From Prostheceraeus crozeri (taxonomy: Eukaryota > Platyhelminthes > Polycladida > Euryleptidae): a stretch of 64,000 bases of DNA. A program made the translations under genes and the position numbers. Below are positions 10,613 through 21,200 of the stretch, in pieces (within the stretch, counting starts at the first letter, position 1; every line of letters begins with the position of its first letter). The stretch spans positions 1,968,501-2,032,500 of the forward strand of contig CAJQUW010001043.1 in NCBI GenBank assembly GCA_907163375.1. Reading direction: 5' to 3'. The notes beneath the pieces are model-generated. The model had not been told where the DNA came from and ran no database searches. It saw only the letters and a program-made list of their open reading frames with translations.

Positions 10613-12713
10613 CTTTGATTCTGCTATTGTAGTCAGTAATTGTCGCTAATTGAGCATGATGACGGTGTGCTTGATCCATGTTATGAGCTTCATGTGTTTG
10701 TTCTTCAATTTCTATCTCCAAAAATTAAGAGAGATATATTTTGATGTATTTTCTATGCTCTTAAACCACAAACGAATGACAGGCTGGGGATACTTGCAGA
10801 AGTACCGGTATGAGAAATTAAGGTAAAACAGAAAATATCGCTAAAAAGCAAAGTAACAAATGAGAGTACAGATGTTACCAATAATTTCTGCAAAACATGC
10901 AACATTTTTACGAAAAAAGTCACTTAATCGCGGGAAAAAACTCTGCCAACAGCATCTGTGTTCAACATAATTTTTACAGAAAAATGAGGTTCATTTATAT
11001 CCATTCTTTTATTAAGCATGGATATCCTAAATGGTTTGTCAAGACCAGCATGAGAAAAGAAATCTTTCCAACTGTGTAAAAGAAGCCTGTATCGGTATTA
11101 AAACCAAATCACCAAAAGCAACCTTTTTATGGCTCAACAAGTGCTTTAGAAGTGAATAAGACGCATTACCATCCCAAGACGCTTGTGACAATCCATACCA
11201 AACGCCTAGCTCCTGTTGCAATCCGCTCCCTTGCAAAACACTCCAGTTTATCAAATAGTTGCGCTTGCGGACCAAGCTTCACAGGGAAGGATTTTTCAAG
11301 AGCGGGTCAAAGATAACATTCCAAAATGGCAATCAGCGAGTGCAAGCAGTTTGCGTTCATCAAAACAACCAGCATCCAGCATCCTCAGATAATTGCAGTC
11401 ACCGAATAACTGCTTCAATTAACGATTATGAATGCTCACAAAAAAGTGCAAAAGATTGCTTGATTTATATGCAATTGAAGGAGTGGCCATCAAGTGACTC
11501 AAACCAACGTTATGTGTCCAAAAATAGCTTATAAATGCAAATACTTGATTTTATCTAAATTTCTGCCTTTCCCTATATATGTTACTATCTTCTTTGGCTT
11601 AATTTTTCTGCTTAATGTGCCATGACTCATGAGATAGGGGCTGTAGATTCTTGTTTCAGTCAGCAGACGACACGACGGTGTAGCCGACTTTGCTGTGCCG
11701 CATCTGCACTCGCACTATCTGTCGGTCTATCGGCTCACATTTGTCATTCCCGAGTATATGCTGTAAAGAACGGGCGAAGTGCCGTATGGCCACAACTGCG
11801 GCTTTCAATTACTCATTCAAAGTGGCTTCAACCAAGAAGAACTAGGCTATAAATGGCTTTCCATACAAGCTAAACAACTTTCGGCGCATTGAGCTGCATT
11901 GCTATCATTTATCAATACCGCAGACTGTCAATACCTGCAGACATTTGTCAATACCTTTCCAGCTTCACTACAGTATTCATGATGCAATCCTCACAGAAGC
12001 AGCTATTTATTCAATGAATTCGGCATTTAGCAAAAGTAATTCAAAAGTTTTATACCATTAATATCGAGAAAATACATGCATTTCTAATGCTTTTGTCCCT
12101 AAAACGGTTTTCTTAAGTGTTATCCAACCGTCGCAGATTTGGCAAGCCATCAGGATTCTACAGAGTGTCAAATGCTACTGCACTTTAGATTTCTTTTTCC
12201 AATTTGCAAGAGAACGTCGCAGATGTTGGCCTACTTATGCTTACATAAACCGAGTGGCCAACTCACAAATAGCATGTGACTTGCATGTTAAGCTTGAGAA
12301 ATAGCAGTAGTTGTAGCCATGAAGTCCAGAAAAAGACAGATCTTCCGTTACAGGCCATGTTGTTCACGGCCAAAGACGCCAAGAATGTAGAAATCGTTAA
12401 GGAATAAAAATCCGATAAAAGCGATATGATGTGGCAAGAAGACTATCAGATTAAAGACCAAAAACATTAGATGCCCTTTCACTAAAGCTGCAACAGATGA
12501 AACCCATGAATGATATTCATTTTAATTCATATTACTTATTTACTGACCAATCATTCTTTTCAAGTGTTCATAATACTCGACCTCTGTTCTATTCAAAATG
12601 GAAACGAATGAATTAGAGGTAGGATAAAGTAGTAGTAAATAATTTATGTATTGGTTCAATTTTGTGTTGTTTAAATGCTATTTGTAAAGAAAGTCTTGGA
12701 AATCATTGTTGAA
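10613..12713. other. No assignable gene; GC-raised patch at 11620-11850
   Basis: Mostly AT-rich. Positions 11620-11850 are noticeably GC-richer and open on the plus strand for 76 codons, but the translation (many Ser, Arg and Cys) resembles no family I know. The open frame at 11259-11534 is equally uninformative. Either could be remnants of mobile DNA. Confidence 0.3.
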
Positions 12714-12923
12714 TAAAATATGCATTAAATAATAATTAAAATAGAAGTCTTTCAACGTTCAAAATTATACTATTGAAATCGATTTCTCCGGTCCGGCCTG
12801 CTCACTCAACACATAAACAAATGATCAGGTTGGACTGGCGAAATCGGTATTCAGTATTCAGTATTATAATTTTGTGCGTTGAAAGACTTGTATTAATTAG
12901 TATTAAATGCATTTTTTATTTAG
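12714..12923. mobile_element. Small palindromic MITE
   Basis: Arms of about 90-100 nt are inverted copies: AAGTCTTTCAACG at 12745 pairs with the complement ending at 12889, and pairing extends outward through ATGCATT blocks to about 12714 and 12923. Inside, the CCGGTCCGGCCTG stretch pairs imperfectly with CAGGTTGGACTGG. There is no coding content. Confidence 0.65.
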
Positions 12924-13176
12924 CATGTTTTGCTTGTCCATCGGAAAATGCTTTTATGGAAATTACTCAATAAAATAACGATAGTTTTCATTTAACAGTG
13001 CTTCATAATTATGGGTCCTTTTCATTTAAAAGTCAAATTTGATTGAGTGCTCACTAGTTACAAAATGTGTATTACTCGGCCAAATATTCCTTGTATCTCT
13101 ACCGTAAATCACTTTCATTAAAAGCGAAATAAAAAACTGAAGACATGAACTATTCAACAGAAAGAATCAATAACCA

Positions 13177-13560
13177 TTAGCATAATCGCAGGATGCAGTT
13201 GCTGTGAATTTTTATGATTTTTAAATATATTTGAAGCGGTGATTGGTCTGCATCATTTTCGGAAGGCCACCCGAAGGGATCTAACTCAGAAAGGCACTCC
13301 AGTAGCCCTTTTATCATTGTCAAAAGTACTGCTATGCTCTCAAAATCAATTACTTCAAGGTAGATTTCTTGAAAAAGTAGAGATATCAGGGGAAACAGGA
13401 TAATGACTAGAAGTAGGAAGTATGAAATTTTCAATATCAAAATCTGATAAAATCCCTTTTCACTCAATTCTGTAGCATTTTCAAATGTCTCAAATGCGAT
13501 TTTAAGAATCCGGTTCACGAAAGACATGAATAAATTCGGTTCATGATCACGCACAATCCA
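13177..13560 (-). CDS. Coding-like minus-strand segment, possibly one or two exons
   Basis: A minus-strand frame of 125 codons is open across this interval. The part below 13372 reads EIYLEVIDFESIAVLLTMIK, then GLLECLSELDPFGWPSEND, and follows an acceptor-like CTTTTTCAAG. The upstream part reads FVNRILKIAFETFENATELS. The composition looks like real protein rather than random AT-rich translation, but I recognise no family, no clear donor ends the frame, and it could be a transposase relic. It lies beside two other coding-like minus-strand pieces (13560-13900, 13973-14024). Confidence 0.3.
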   Translation of the reverse strand, partial: WIVRDHEPNLFMSFVNRILKIAFETFENATELSEKGFYQILILKISYFLLLVIILFPLISLLFQEIYLEVIDFESIAVLLTMIKGLLECLSELDPFGWPSENDADQSPLQIYLKIIKIHSNCILRLC

Positions 13561-13900
13561 TCAACTCCTCGCGTGACGTCATAGTCACTTCCGTCACACG
13601 ACCATCGACCCCAAGTTGACGAAGATGAAAGAGTTGTTATCTTCTTTCATGCATTCCCAGATCTCTAATTCTTGCCTGAGCGTACTCCTCACTCCATCGC
13701 ACAAGAATGGAATTTAACCCATGAAAATAGTGAAACAAAGTTTTTGTTGGTAAGCCATCCCTATGCAGCTCCATGATCCTTTACATCAATGTCAGAAAAT
13801 TGCGAAGCCCGCCATGTTAAGTGTCGATAGAAATCGCCGCGTCAGAAAAAAGCGCCATGATCTCCTTCCAGTTGAGTAGATCGCAGTTCATGTTTCCTTA
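13561..13900 (-). pseudogene. Unassigned coding relic on the minus strand
   Basis: This is a GC-raised block (close to 48% by eye) whose minus-strand reading gives long protein-like runs interrupted by stops: LLNWKEIMALFSDAAIS, then MELHRDGLPTKTLFHYFHGL, NSILVRWSEEYAQARIRDLG and QLGVDGRVTEVTMTSREELM. At least three stops break the frame. The runs share one frame over most of their length, which suggests a decayed gene or mobile-element protein rather than chance. I do not recognise the family. Confidence 0.4.
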
Positions 13901-13972
13901 TCAATGCCGCGACATCTGCTTCAGACTAACAACGTGAGAAAGAAAGAATAGTATGCGGAAAGTGGTTCTTAC

Positions 13973-14024
13973 TTTGTGTTTTCCCGACGACTCCGAATTC
14001 TGTTCGTTTCCTCCTCCACAGTAG
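13973..14024 (-). CDS. Candidate 52-nt exon
   Basis: Minus-strand acceptor CGTCTTACAG (AG at 14025-14026) and donor AAA followed by GTAAGAACC (GT at 13971-13972) bound 52 nt. One frame gives YCGGGNEQNSESSGKHK, leaving one base at the 5' side and none at the 3' side. The splice signals are good but the exon is short, and no adjacent exon with compatible phase was found, so a chance match is possible. Confidence 0.35.
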
Positions 14025-14026
14025 CT

Positions 14027-15244
14027 GTAAGACGAGAAAACAAGGAGTGTGTCAGGACAAACAAACTTCCGTCTAGTACCATGAAATAAGATATCTTTCA
14101 CAATTCAATATTCAAACCTATCATAAGTAGAAATGAAAATGGAATCTTATGATTGTGGGAAGAAGTGATATATGGGAATCGTTGTATTTGCCATTTGCGT
14201 TGGAATTATGGATTGCAATCCTGAGATCCCAAAAGTCTTCCTTTAAGGACTCTCAGAGTGAATTGTATTAATTTTCATGATTAAAAAAGGCATGTTGCTA
14301 TTTAATTGTAAGGCTTTATGAATGCACACATTTTCTTCGTCAAACGCATTCTCAACCCAGAAATTATACAAATACTGCAGAAGATTAGCAATTTTATTCA
14401 ATACTGCGTATTACAAATATCCATGTATGTCTGATTATTAATTTATCTATTTATAAGAGCATTTATAAAACGCACAAAAACAAACAAGTCACTAAGTGCT
14501 GAAGAGAAAAATTTCCCGTGACCAACGAAAGGCACTGAGTTGTCGTTCACTTTTCCTTTGGTGGAGAGGGAAAGGATCACATGCAAAGGTTCAATCACCA
14601 ATGCGTGTATGTATATGTTGAAAACTTCAGATGACCTTGGTGCTTACGATCTCGTGAATAGTGTATTAAGGGCAGTGTACAAATATACAGCAAATACTCA
14701 AATTTTACTACTTTTCAAGCCATCATCAACTATCAGACCCTGAATACTCGAAGCTGGTCTGAAGGTCACAAAATCAATTGACTGGGAACCAAAGACAAGG
14801 AACAGCGTTAGCGAATGTATCAAAATTGCTTAATTTATTAAAGCCTTCAAAGTCTAACACATGAATCCAACAGAGGTTCAATGTCTAATCCTTTCATGTG
14901 CTTTTTGGAAAAGAAAGCAAGCTAAATATATATGTACATATAATTGAAGTAATTATTATGATTTATTGATATTAATTCATAACAATCTGCATGATCCAAT
15001 GAGATTAATTGATTATTAGCAAAAAATGAGACCATTTCAATTGCAATCAATTTTTTCCAACCCCTGGCTGAATCACAAAGTCTGATGAGCGTATGTTCTT
15101 GAATATGGCAAATAAGTGTGGTATCTCACCATAGAAATTGTACATTACAAGTATACTCCAAAGTATAAGTTTATAACTTTATCAATGCATCGGCCTATAT
15201 TATTCGCATGATCATCCTGTTATGAAAAATCTTTGAACTACATC
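14027..15244. other. No gene seen
   Basis: AT-rich. The 67-codon plus-strand frame at 14540-14743 has no domain or splice support. Confidence 0.4.
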
Positions 15245-15246
15245 TA

Positions 15247-15969
15247 GTCCGGCAGCCAGAGCGACTTTCTGCAGGGAACGAGGCCGAAAATGAGACTTTC
15301 ACAGAATGGTATACTTCCTATGCCTACTACGAATTCGCGCGTTTGCCGAGTTGTAGTTAGTTCATCTTCTTGTCAGACACGATCAAATAAAAACACATGT
15401 AAATCCAATGGGACGCAGATTGCAGTTTTCGGTCAAAATGAAATTTTCTATGTTTTCACTTATTACGGTATGAATGCTCAGTCTAGAGGCATAAATTTTG
15501 ACATGGAATGTCTTCAGGTCATTTCTTATCAGGTTCATGAACATTTGTCCATGAAACTACATTCATTCAGATTTGACAAACCTCCTATTGTCGGCAAGCA
15601 CCAATATGTTGGCCCACTTTATACACATTGAACCACATTATCACATACATCGCCGATTGGAAGCATGATAATATCACATACACACGATAGGAAATGACCT
15701 GAAGACATTCCATGTTAAAAATTATGCCTCTAGACTGAGCATTCATACCGTAATAAGTGAAAACATAGAAAATTTCATTTTGACCGAAAACTGCAATCTG
15801 CGTCCCATTGGATTTACATGTGTTTTTCTTTGATCGTGCCTGACAAGAAGAGGAACTGACTAGAACTCGGCAAACGCGCGAATTCGTAGTAGGCATAGGA
15901 AGTATATCAGTCTGTGAAAGTCTCATTTTCGGCCTCGTTCCCTGCAGAAACTCGTTCTGGCTGCCGGAC
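15247..15969. mobile_element. Palindromic MITE family A, intact reference copy
   Basis: This element of 723 bp has termini GTCCGGCAGCCAGAGCGA and its inverse, flanked by TA at 15245-15246 and 15970-15971. The arms are about 280 nt each (15247-15530 and 15688-15969) and highly similar, so nearly the same 113-codon open frame appears on both strands (15290-15631 plus, 15585-15926 minus). That mirrored frame is a product of the palindrome, not a gene. The TA duplication fits a Tc1/mariner-type transposase acting in trans, though other TA-inserting families are possible. Confidence 0.85.
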
Positions 15970-15971
15970 TA

Positions 15972-16975
15972 ATCCCCAATGACAAGTGAAGTCACTACCC
16001 TCCTCTCTGTCTGCAAATGCAGAACCACACAGTAGAGCGTGATTACTTTCAAGTTTTTTCTCTTAACTTTTTAATTTTATGCTTCTACTGCTTTTAAAGC
16101 TTAATTACTGAGCTGTTTTAACAGAGTATTTCATGTTAGGCTAGGATACTACTTTTCCATTATGTACATGAAATTGAAAAAAAGTGAGATAGAAAAAAGT
16201 GACTTGAGATAAGCAGATGACAGCATACAATACAAATGTACACCTACGAAATTAGGATTAGCAGATTGCACAGCTATTCAGATGCGGCAATTGTGATACT
16301 TTTTCAAAGTCAATCAATGCTGCAAATCAAAGTCAGAATCATACTAATACAATGTCGTCGCGGTGCACCCCTGCATTGGTTCACAGACCGGAGAACCAAA
16401 AATTTCTGATTTTCGAAGAATTCGTTATTTCATTATCTTCATTTTCTGATAGAATTCACTTCGCTGTCATCGTTACATCATTGAAAAGCAGTTTGAAATC
16501 AAGAAATGTGCAGATGTTCATCCTACAATAATTGATGATGTAGAATTCAAACAGCACCTATTCTTACAACACTTGACCACGTTCTTCACGCATTGAAACA
16601 CCACTGGGGCCTATGTTTTGCTTACGAGTTGCCAGAATCTGCTTTGATTTAATTTTACAAGATTGTTATCTTACTGCATTTTAGAAAAATGCTTCAGTTG
16701 ATTATATACAGGAGAGGAGAGTCGAATATATTGAGTACTTATTTACATTACTTCATAGTGAAAGTCAATGATGTCCCCTTTCACTGTGGAGTGTGGATCA
16801 GGATAACGAGGATAAACTTCTTACTTTTATCAACGTCCTATTCTGCAACCAAACGGAGAAATGTGTGCAAACTTTTGAATAAGCGTTAAAATTGTCTGTA
16901 TAGCTGACTCTAGCCCGCTAGACGAAATCAGAGATTTTTGTCATAAACCTCATTTGGAAGAAAAACAAAAGTGTA
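15972..16975. other. No gene seen
   Basis: AT-rich DNA with no supported feature. Confidence 0.4.
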
Positions 16976-17522
16976 TCATGAGATTTGAAATTAGCAAGCT
17001 CGTGAAATTTTCGACAGGTATTTATCAAATATCACTTTAAACACACTACTGTCAAATCGCCTACGATAATGCGCCTGCCACAATTAGCAAATGCTGCTTT
17101 TTGCACAATGTAAATAGAATAATTAAATATTGAGTTGCATCCTAAGTTGAAAAAAGGAACAGACCTGAATAGCTGGCATTTGAATGCCCGCCGAAAATTC
17201 AGTAACTTGCCAATTGCAAATCTCAAATTTGCAAGGGCATGACTGCAACTTTAAACAGTGAGTTTTGTCGATGTTGAGAGATGTGAACCAGGCCTGCTGA
17301 TGATTCTTGATATTGGATGAAATGGCAGCTATTCAAGTATGTTCCTGATGCAACTCAATATTTAATTATTCTGTTAACATTGTATTTGCAATGTATTAAG
17401 ACAGTGTTCATTAATTATTGCAGGCGCACTAACTTAGGCGATTTGCCAGTAGTGCGTGTTAAAGTGATATTTAATGAATGCCCGTTGAAATTTCCCTATC
17501 TTGGTAATTGCAAATCTCATGA
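16976..17522. mobile_element. Palindromic MITE family B, full-length copy
   Basis: The ends TCATGAGATTTGAAATTAGC and the inverse of TCATGAGATTTGCAATTACC bound the element. The arms share ATATCACTTTAA and CACTACTG..CAAATCGCC blocks for about 120 nt. TGTA lies immediately outside both ends and is a possible 4-bp target duplication. Around 17185-17232 there is a third copy of the right-hand end sequence (GAATGCCCGCC...AATTGCAAATCTC) in the same orientation as the right terminus, so the element may have arisen from two tandem copies. It codes for nothing. Confidence 0.7.
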
Positions 17523-18029
17523 TGTACATTTTTTATTCTTTTGTACATCGTTACCAATGAATCTAAAATTATTCGTCCTGAAAGATAGCAACCTGGCTCT
17601 GTTTTAATGATCTTTCTAATTATATTCCGGTTCTGCAAATTTTATTGAAAACTGTGAGCCAGAATTTGCGGATTTTGTTGCTTTCATTATCACACGGTGC
17701 TTGCGAATCATTTATAATTCTTCCACTATCAGGCATACGTGTGTTGTGAAAGTGAATAAGTACGGACATTCAGAAAACAGCTGTTTGTTTGCTTGCACCG
17801 TCCATCTATGTCATTTTCATATCAAGAGAATGAGTGAGTGAGTGCGTGAATGAGAGATTTGTTAATCAAACTTTCAATTGTTAATCAGCATGACTCCTTT
17901 TTCATTGTCCGTAATATTAACACGCGATACATATGAATTTTGGATAAAAATGTGCTTATTGCTAGGATTTTCAAAAAAGCAGCCAGTTTCGTATTACACC
18001 CAATCACCGCCTCAATGACATCTTCCATC
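17523..18029 (+). other. Upstream region of the GPCR gene
   Basis: AT-rich, with a short GAGT-rich run near 17826-17850. No convincing TATA box, initiator or upstream exon is visible. An in-frame TGA at 18030-18032 closes the receptor frame. Confidence 0.35.
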
Positions 18030-18119
18030 TGATTGGCGGAACGTCAGGCTAGCGGTGTGAGGGACGAAGAGAAATGTTACTTCACTTTGACAAGGCGTGT
18101 GTGGCTCTTCGGACGAGGG

Positions 18120-19415
18120 ATGAGCCTGTTCGCCTCAGAAAATTACGTCGTAGATCCGCGTGAGGGTGGTTGGATCCTAAGCGGTCCATGGCGACGAGCA
18201 GCGGACGTCAAAGATCAGCCGAATGCTCGAACTGTTGTCCATTCTATCGTCTACTACGCCTGTCCTTGTTTGCTAGCCTTCGGAGCCACCTTTGGTCTTT
18301 TCACTGCGGTCTTCCTCCTGAGAGCTATTAAATCTTGCTACGATGCGTACCTAGCCAGCTTCGCCCTCTCCTCAAGTCTCCTACTCATTCAAATTGCAGC
18401 CCTCAAAGTCACTGAATATGTGGCTTTACCAATTTCATACGCAACTGCCATACGCTATCTTTTGCCGCTGTCCAACTGGTTCTGGTATGCAGACGCTTGG
18501 CACCTCGTCATCATGAGTCTGGAGAGAAGTTGGGCACATGGAAGTAGCAGCAGCAGTCGACATGCGGAGTCATCGCGGCGCCACTCAGCTGCAATGATGG
18601 CCCGCTCTCATATGGACGGCGCCCCGGGAGAGCCGGATCGGAATACAATACGTCTGCACCATCCTGTCCCGCAACTCAGCAGCGGCCGAACCGTTTGTGG
18701 TGTTATCCAGGCATTTTTAACTATTTTGTTTGTCTACATTGTTTGCTTAGTCAGTGTTGTGCCTCAATTCTGGTCGATTGAGGCTGCCTCCGATAAACTC
18801 GTAAACTCAGCATCAACGAAACTCATGAGTCGACCATCAAATATCTCTGGTAAGAGACTGTCTCAGATACGACAACAAACAGTAAGTACTCCGGAGAGCT
18901 TCCGACAGTTTGAGCTCTTCCGCGTGAGCAGTTTCGGACGTGAACAACATTACTCTATTTTATATCACTGGTACAGCGTCGTCTTCGCAGCTATCATTCC
19001 CACAGGCGCTCTCCTGATACTCACCTTTGTATTATGCGTGCGAGCAGGGCGATACGAAAGCGCAAGAAAACTGTCTGCCCAGCATGGCACCGGTACTTTG
19101 CTTCGCATCGCGCAAGCACATGTAAGGTTGAATCGACTGTTTATTGTGCAAAACTTGCTTTACCTCCTGTTGGTGAGTCCCTTACCCTTACTTCGCCTCT
19201 TCGTAAAGTTAAGCTCAGCGCCCGGCGCAAAGCGAACCACGACTTTTAGTTTAATCGAAGATGTTTTTATCATGGCTGTTTGTTTGTATTTCCCGATCAA
19301 TTATCTTCTTTACTGTTGCTTTCTCGAGCAATATAGACAAACCTTCCGTGCATTCGGTGCACGTTACAGAGGTCACCAGCCAGTCCCAGTTGTCGCATGT
19401 ATCCAGAATGAGTGA
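18120..19415 (+). CDS. Class A (rhodopsin-like) seven-transmembrane receptor, intronless
   Basis: The frame is open from 18033 after a TGA; the first ATG is at 18120, giving 431 residues. Seven hydrophobic segments lie at about 40-66, 76-97, 115-134, 192-215, 283-306, 339-362 and 379-400. TM3 ends in SLERSW (the E/DRY position is ER) and TM7 carries FPINY in place of NPxxY, followed by a cytoplasmic helix (QYRQTFRAF). The pattern suits a peptide or orphan receptor signalling through G proteins at the cell surface. Oddities: no cysteine at the top of TM3 or in the roughly 60-residue second extracellular loop, so the usual disulfide is missing, and the second intracellular loop is long and Ser/Arg-rich. 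One glycosylation sequon lies at Asn241. G+C is clearly higher than in the flanks, supporting a real gene. A 5' exon joining at CGTCAG near 18049 cannot be excluded. The ligand is unknown. Confidence 0.85.
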   Translation: MSLFASENYVVDPREGGWILSGPWRRAADVKDQPNARTVVHSIVYYACPCLLAFGATFGLFTAVFLLRAIKSCYDAYLASFALSSSLLLIQIAALKVTEYVALPISYATAIRYLLPLSNWFWYADAWHLVIMSLERSWAHGSSSSSRHAESSRRHSAAMMARSHMDGAPGEPDRNTIRLHHPVPQLSSGRTVCGVIQAFLTILFVYIVCLVSVVPQFWSIEAASDKLVNSASTKLMSRPSNISGKRLSQIRQQTVSTPESFRQFELFRVSSFGREQHYSILYHWYSVVFAAIIPTGALLILTFVLCVRAGRYESARKLSAQHGTGTLLRIAQAHVRLNRLFIVQNLLYLLLVSPLPLLRLFVKLSSAPGAKRTTTFSLIEDVFIMAVCLYFPINYLLYCCFLEQYRQTFRAFGARYRGHQPVPVVACIQNE

Positions 19416-20870
19416 TTGTTTCTCGTAAAACTTTATCGACAATTTGCTATAAAATATTTCCTCTAAGTGATACAGAAAAAGATATACAAATAATGTAAAT
19501 TATTCGATTAAAAATTTCTAGTCCGTCTTCGTGAGACCAGACTTGTGATACTTGAAATTTCTACCAAATTAATCAAATTTGTTTTCCATCCTATCATTGC
19601 ATTGAATGTACAACTTTTAAATGTTTCTATATCAGACAGTGAATGTTGTGTAGGCGATTTGTTTTGCAATATTGTGACATCATCAGTGCGTTTGCCATTC
19701 CGATAGAAGATTACAAACTCATCAGCATGTCAGAAATATCGAGTAATTATTGTAAAGTTTGTGAACAAATACATTTTTCATCATTCTTTGTGTATTGAAT
19801 TATCTTGCACATTATCAAATGGGAGGTCATTTTATTGGCGTCAATCCAAATTGATACCATTTGATGAACTGTCCAAATAAACGACAGTTAAGATCAATTT
19901 TGCAAGCTGCTCTCTTCCTGAACATCTAACTTATCAGCTGCATCGGATTATATGGTAGGAAATTTAATGAATTTCTTTGAAATCGAAGCAGTTGTATGCA
20001 TTTGCCGTGAGTTACGTTTTCGAGTAATTCCCTCACTGCGGAAGGACTGAACTTGTGCACTGGTTTTCCTCATTTTTATTGAGCCGACTTGGACCACCTA
20101 CTGGAAAATCACTTTATACCTCCTTACAGATCGAGTACATGGTTCATTCAGTCACCATTATGACACTTAGAGGAAAACCACACGATTCTGTAGATCGTAG
20201 ATGTAGAGCGTTCGATTTTTGCACTGAGCCTCGATATATCCCAATACAGACATCAAATGCTCCACATATGAAGAAACCCGCGGTTTCCCTCTAAACGACA
20301 CTATCATCCCTTGACTTGTTAAGCCCTCTTACGAGCAGTCATTCGTTTCATTGTCACATCTACCCAGTTATCTGAGCAACAACTGCACCGGTGCTTCTCA
20401 TTTTCAGTTGCTGTTGTACGTCTGTATAGGAAGAACAAAACTGGGGCCAGGCAGGTTAATCATTAATTATGCAGTGATTCTATTGAGGACTTTATCGATC
20501 TTGAAGCCAGGTTATGTCAGCATATTAGTTAAGTTTGATCAATTTACCCAACTCTGACATAGCCACATAGAGGAATCTTGGATATCGCTTTGATTCTTAA
20601 TTAATCATTGGTGCTTGAGAAGAATTTTATTTCCCATTAAAATGTAAGTAAGACATATCAGGAAAGTGTGAAAGGGCATATAAGCGCTCACTTCTTTTGA
20701 CGTGTTGCTTGATGGGACTCATAGGAAGGATGCTAGCATGGTAGTACTGAAAAATGAGTGCTCTTTCCGTCAAAATACAACATATCGAAAGGAAACTGTG
20801 TGAATCTTTATTTCATCGATAAAGGGAAATTAAACAAGAACTCATGAAAACAAATGCCGGTAGCATGCCT
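19416..20870. other. 3' flank of the GPCR gene; no further gene supported
   Basis: AT-rich. The 79-codon plus-strand frame at 20055-20294 follows a weak acceptor-like CTCCTTACAG at about 20127 but shows no domain and starts from a non-ATG codon, so I do not call it. Confidence 0.35.
19876..19881 (+). other. Candidate polyadenylation signal for the GPCR gene
   Basis: A canonical AATAAA lies about 460 nt past the stop codon. A weaker ATTAAA at 19507-19512 is closer and could be used instead. Confidence 0.35.
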
Positions 20871-20879
20871 TCATCATTC

Positions 20880-21200
20880 ACCATTATGCAACCCAGAAAT
20901 TTCAAGAATTCTTTAAGTCTGTTTGCAGCCATCGGAGACACCGTGCGGGGATAAGAGACTGCGGTTGCATCCAAAAATTATCACTTTTATGGAAAGGGAA
21001 TTGACTCAATTGGTTGGCGCAGTCACTGCCTAAATTAACAGCTGAAATCAAAACTTGTAGAGATGTTGCTCCTAATTTCATGTCCGTTGCATAGACTTCA
21101 GTTGTTAGGTTGATTAAATCGACAGCTGAGTCGGGCAAGGCTTGGTTAACTGTCACTTCGAACCTGCTAAGCTCTGGTCCCCCGATCGCTTAGCCAAAAG
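20880..21200 (-). repeat. Candidate tRNA-derived SINE
   Basis: On the minus strand, TTGGCTAAGCGATCGGG near 21180-21196 resembles a tRNA A box, and GGTTCGAAG about 30 nt downstream (near 21160) resembles a B box. The following 250 nt lack coding signals and could be the SINE body. The spacing suits a pol III promoter, but no second copy was found in the window to confirm it. Confidence 0.35.

Noticed and set aside
15290-15926. Two 113-codon open frames on opposite strands with nearly the same translation
   Set aside because: They are mirror images created by the palindromic arms of MITE family A. No domain or gene signal is present.
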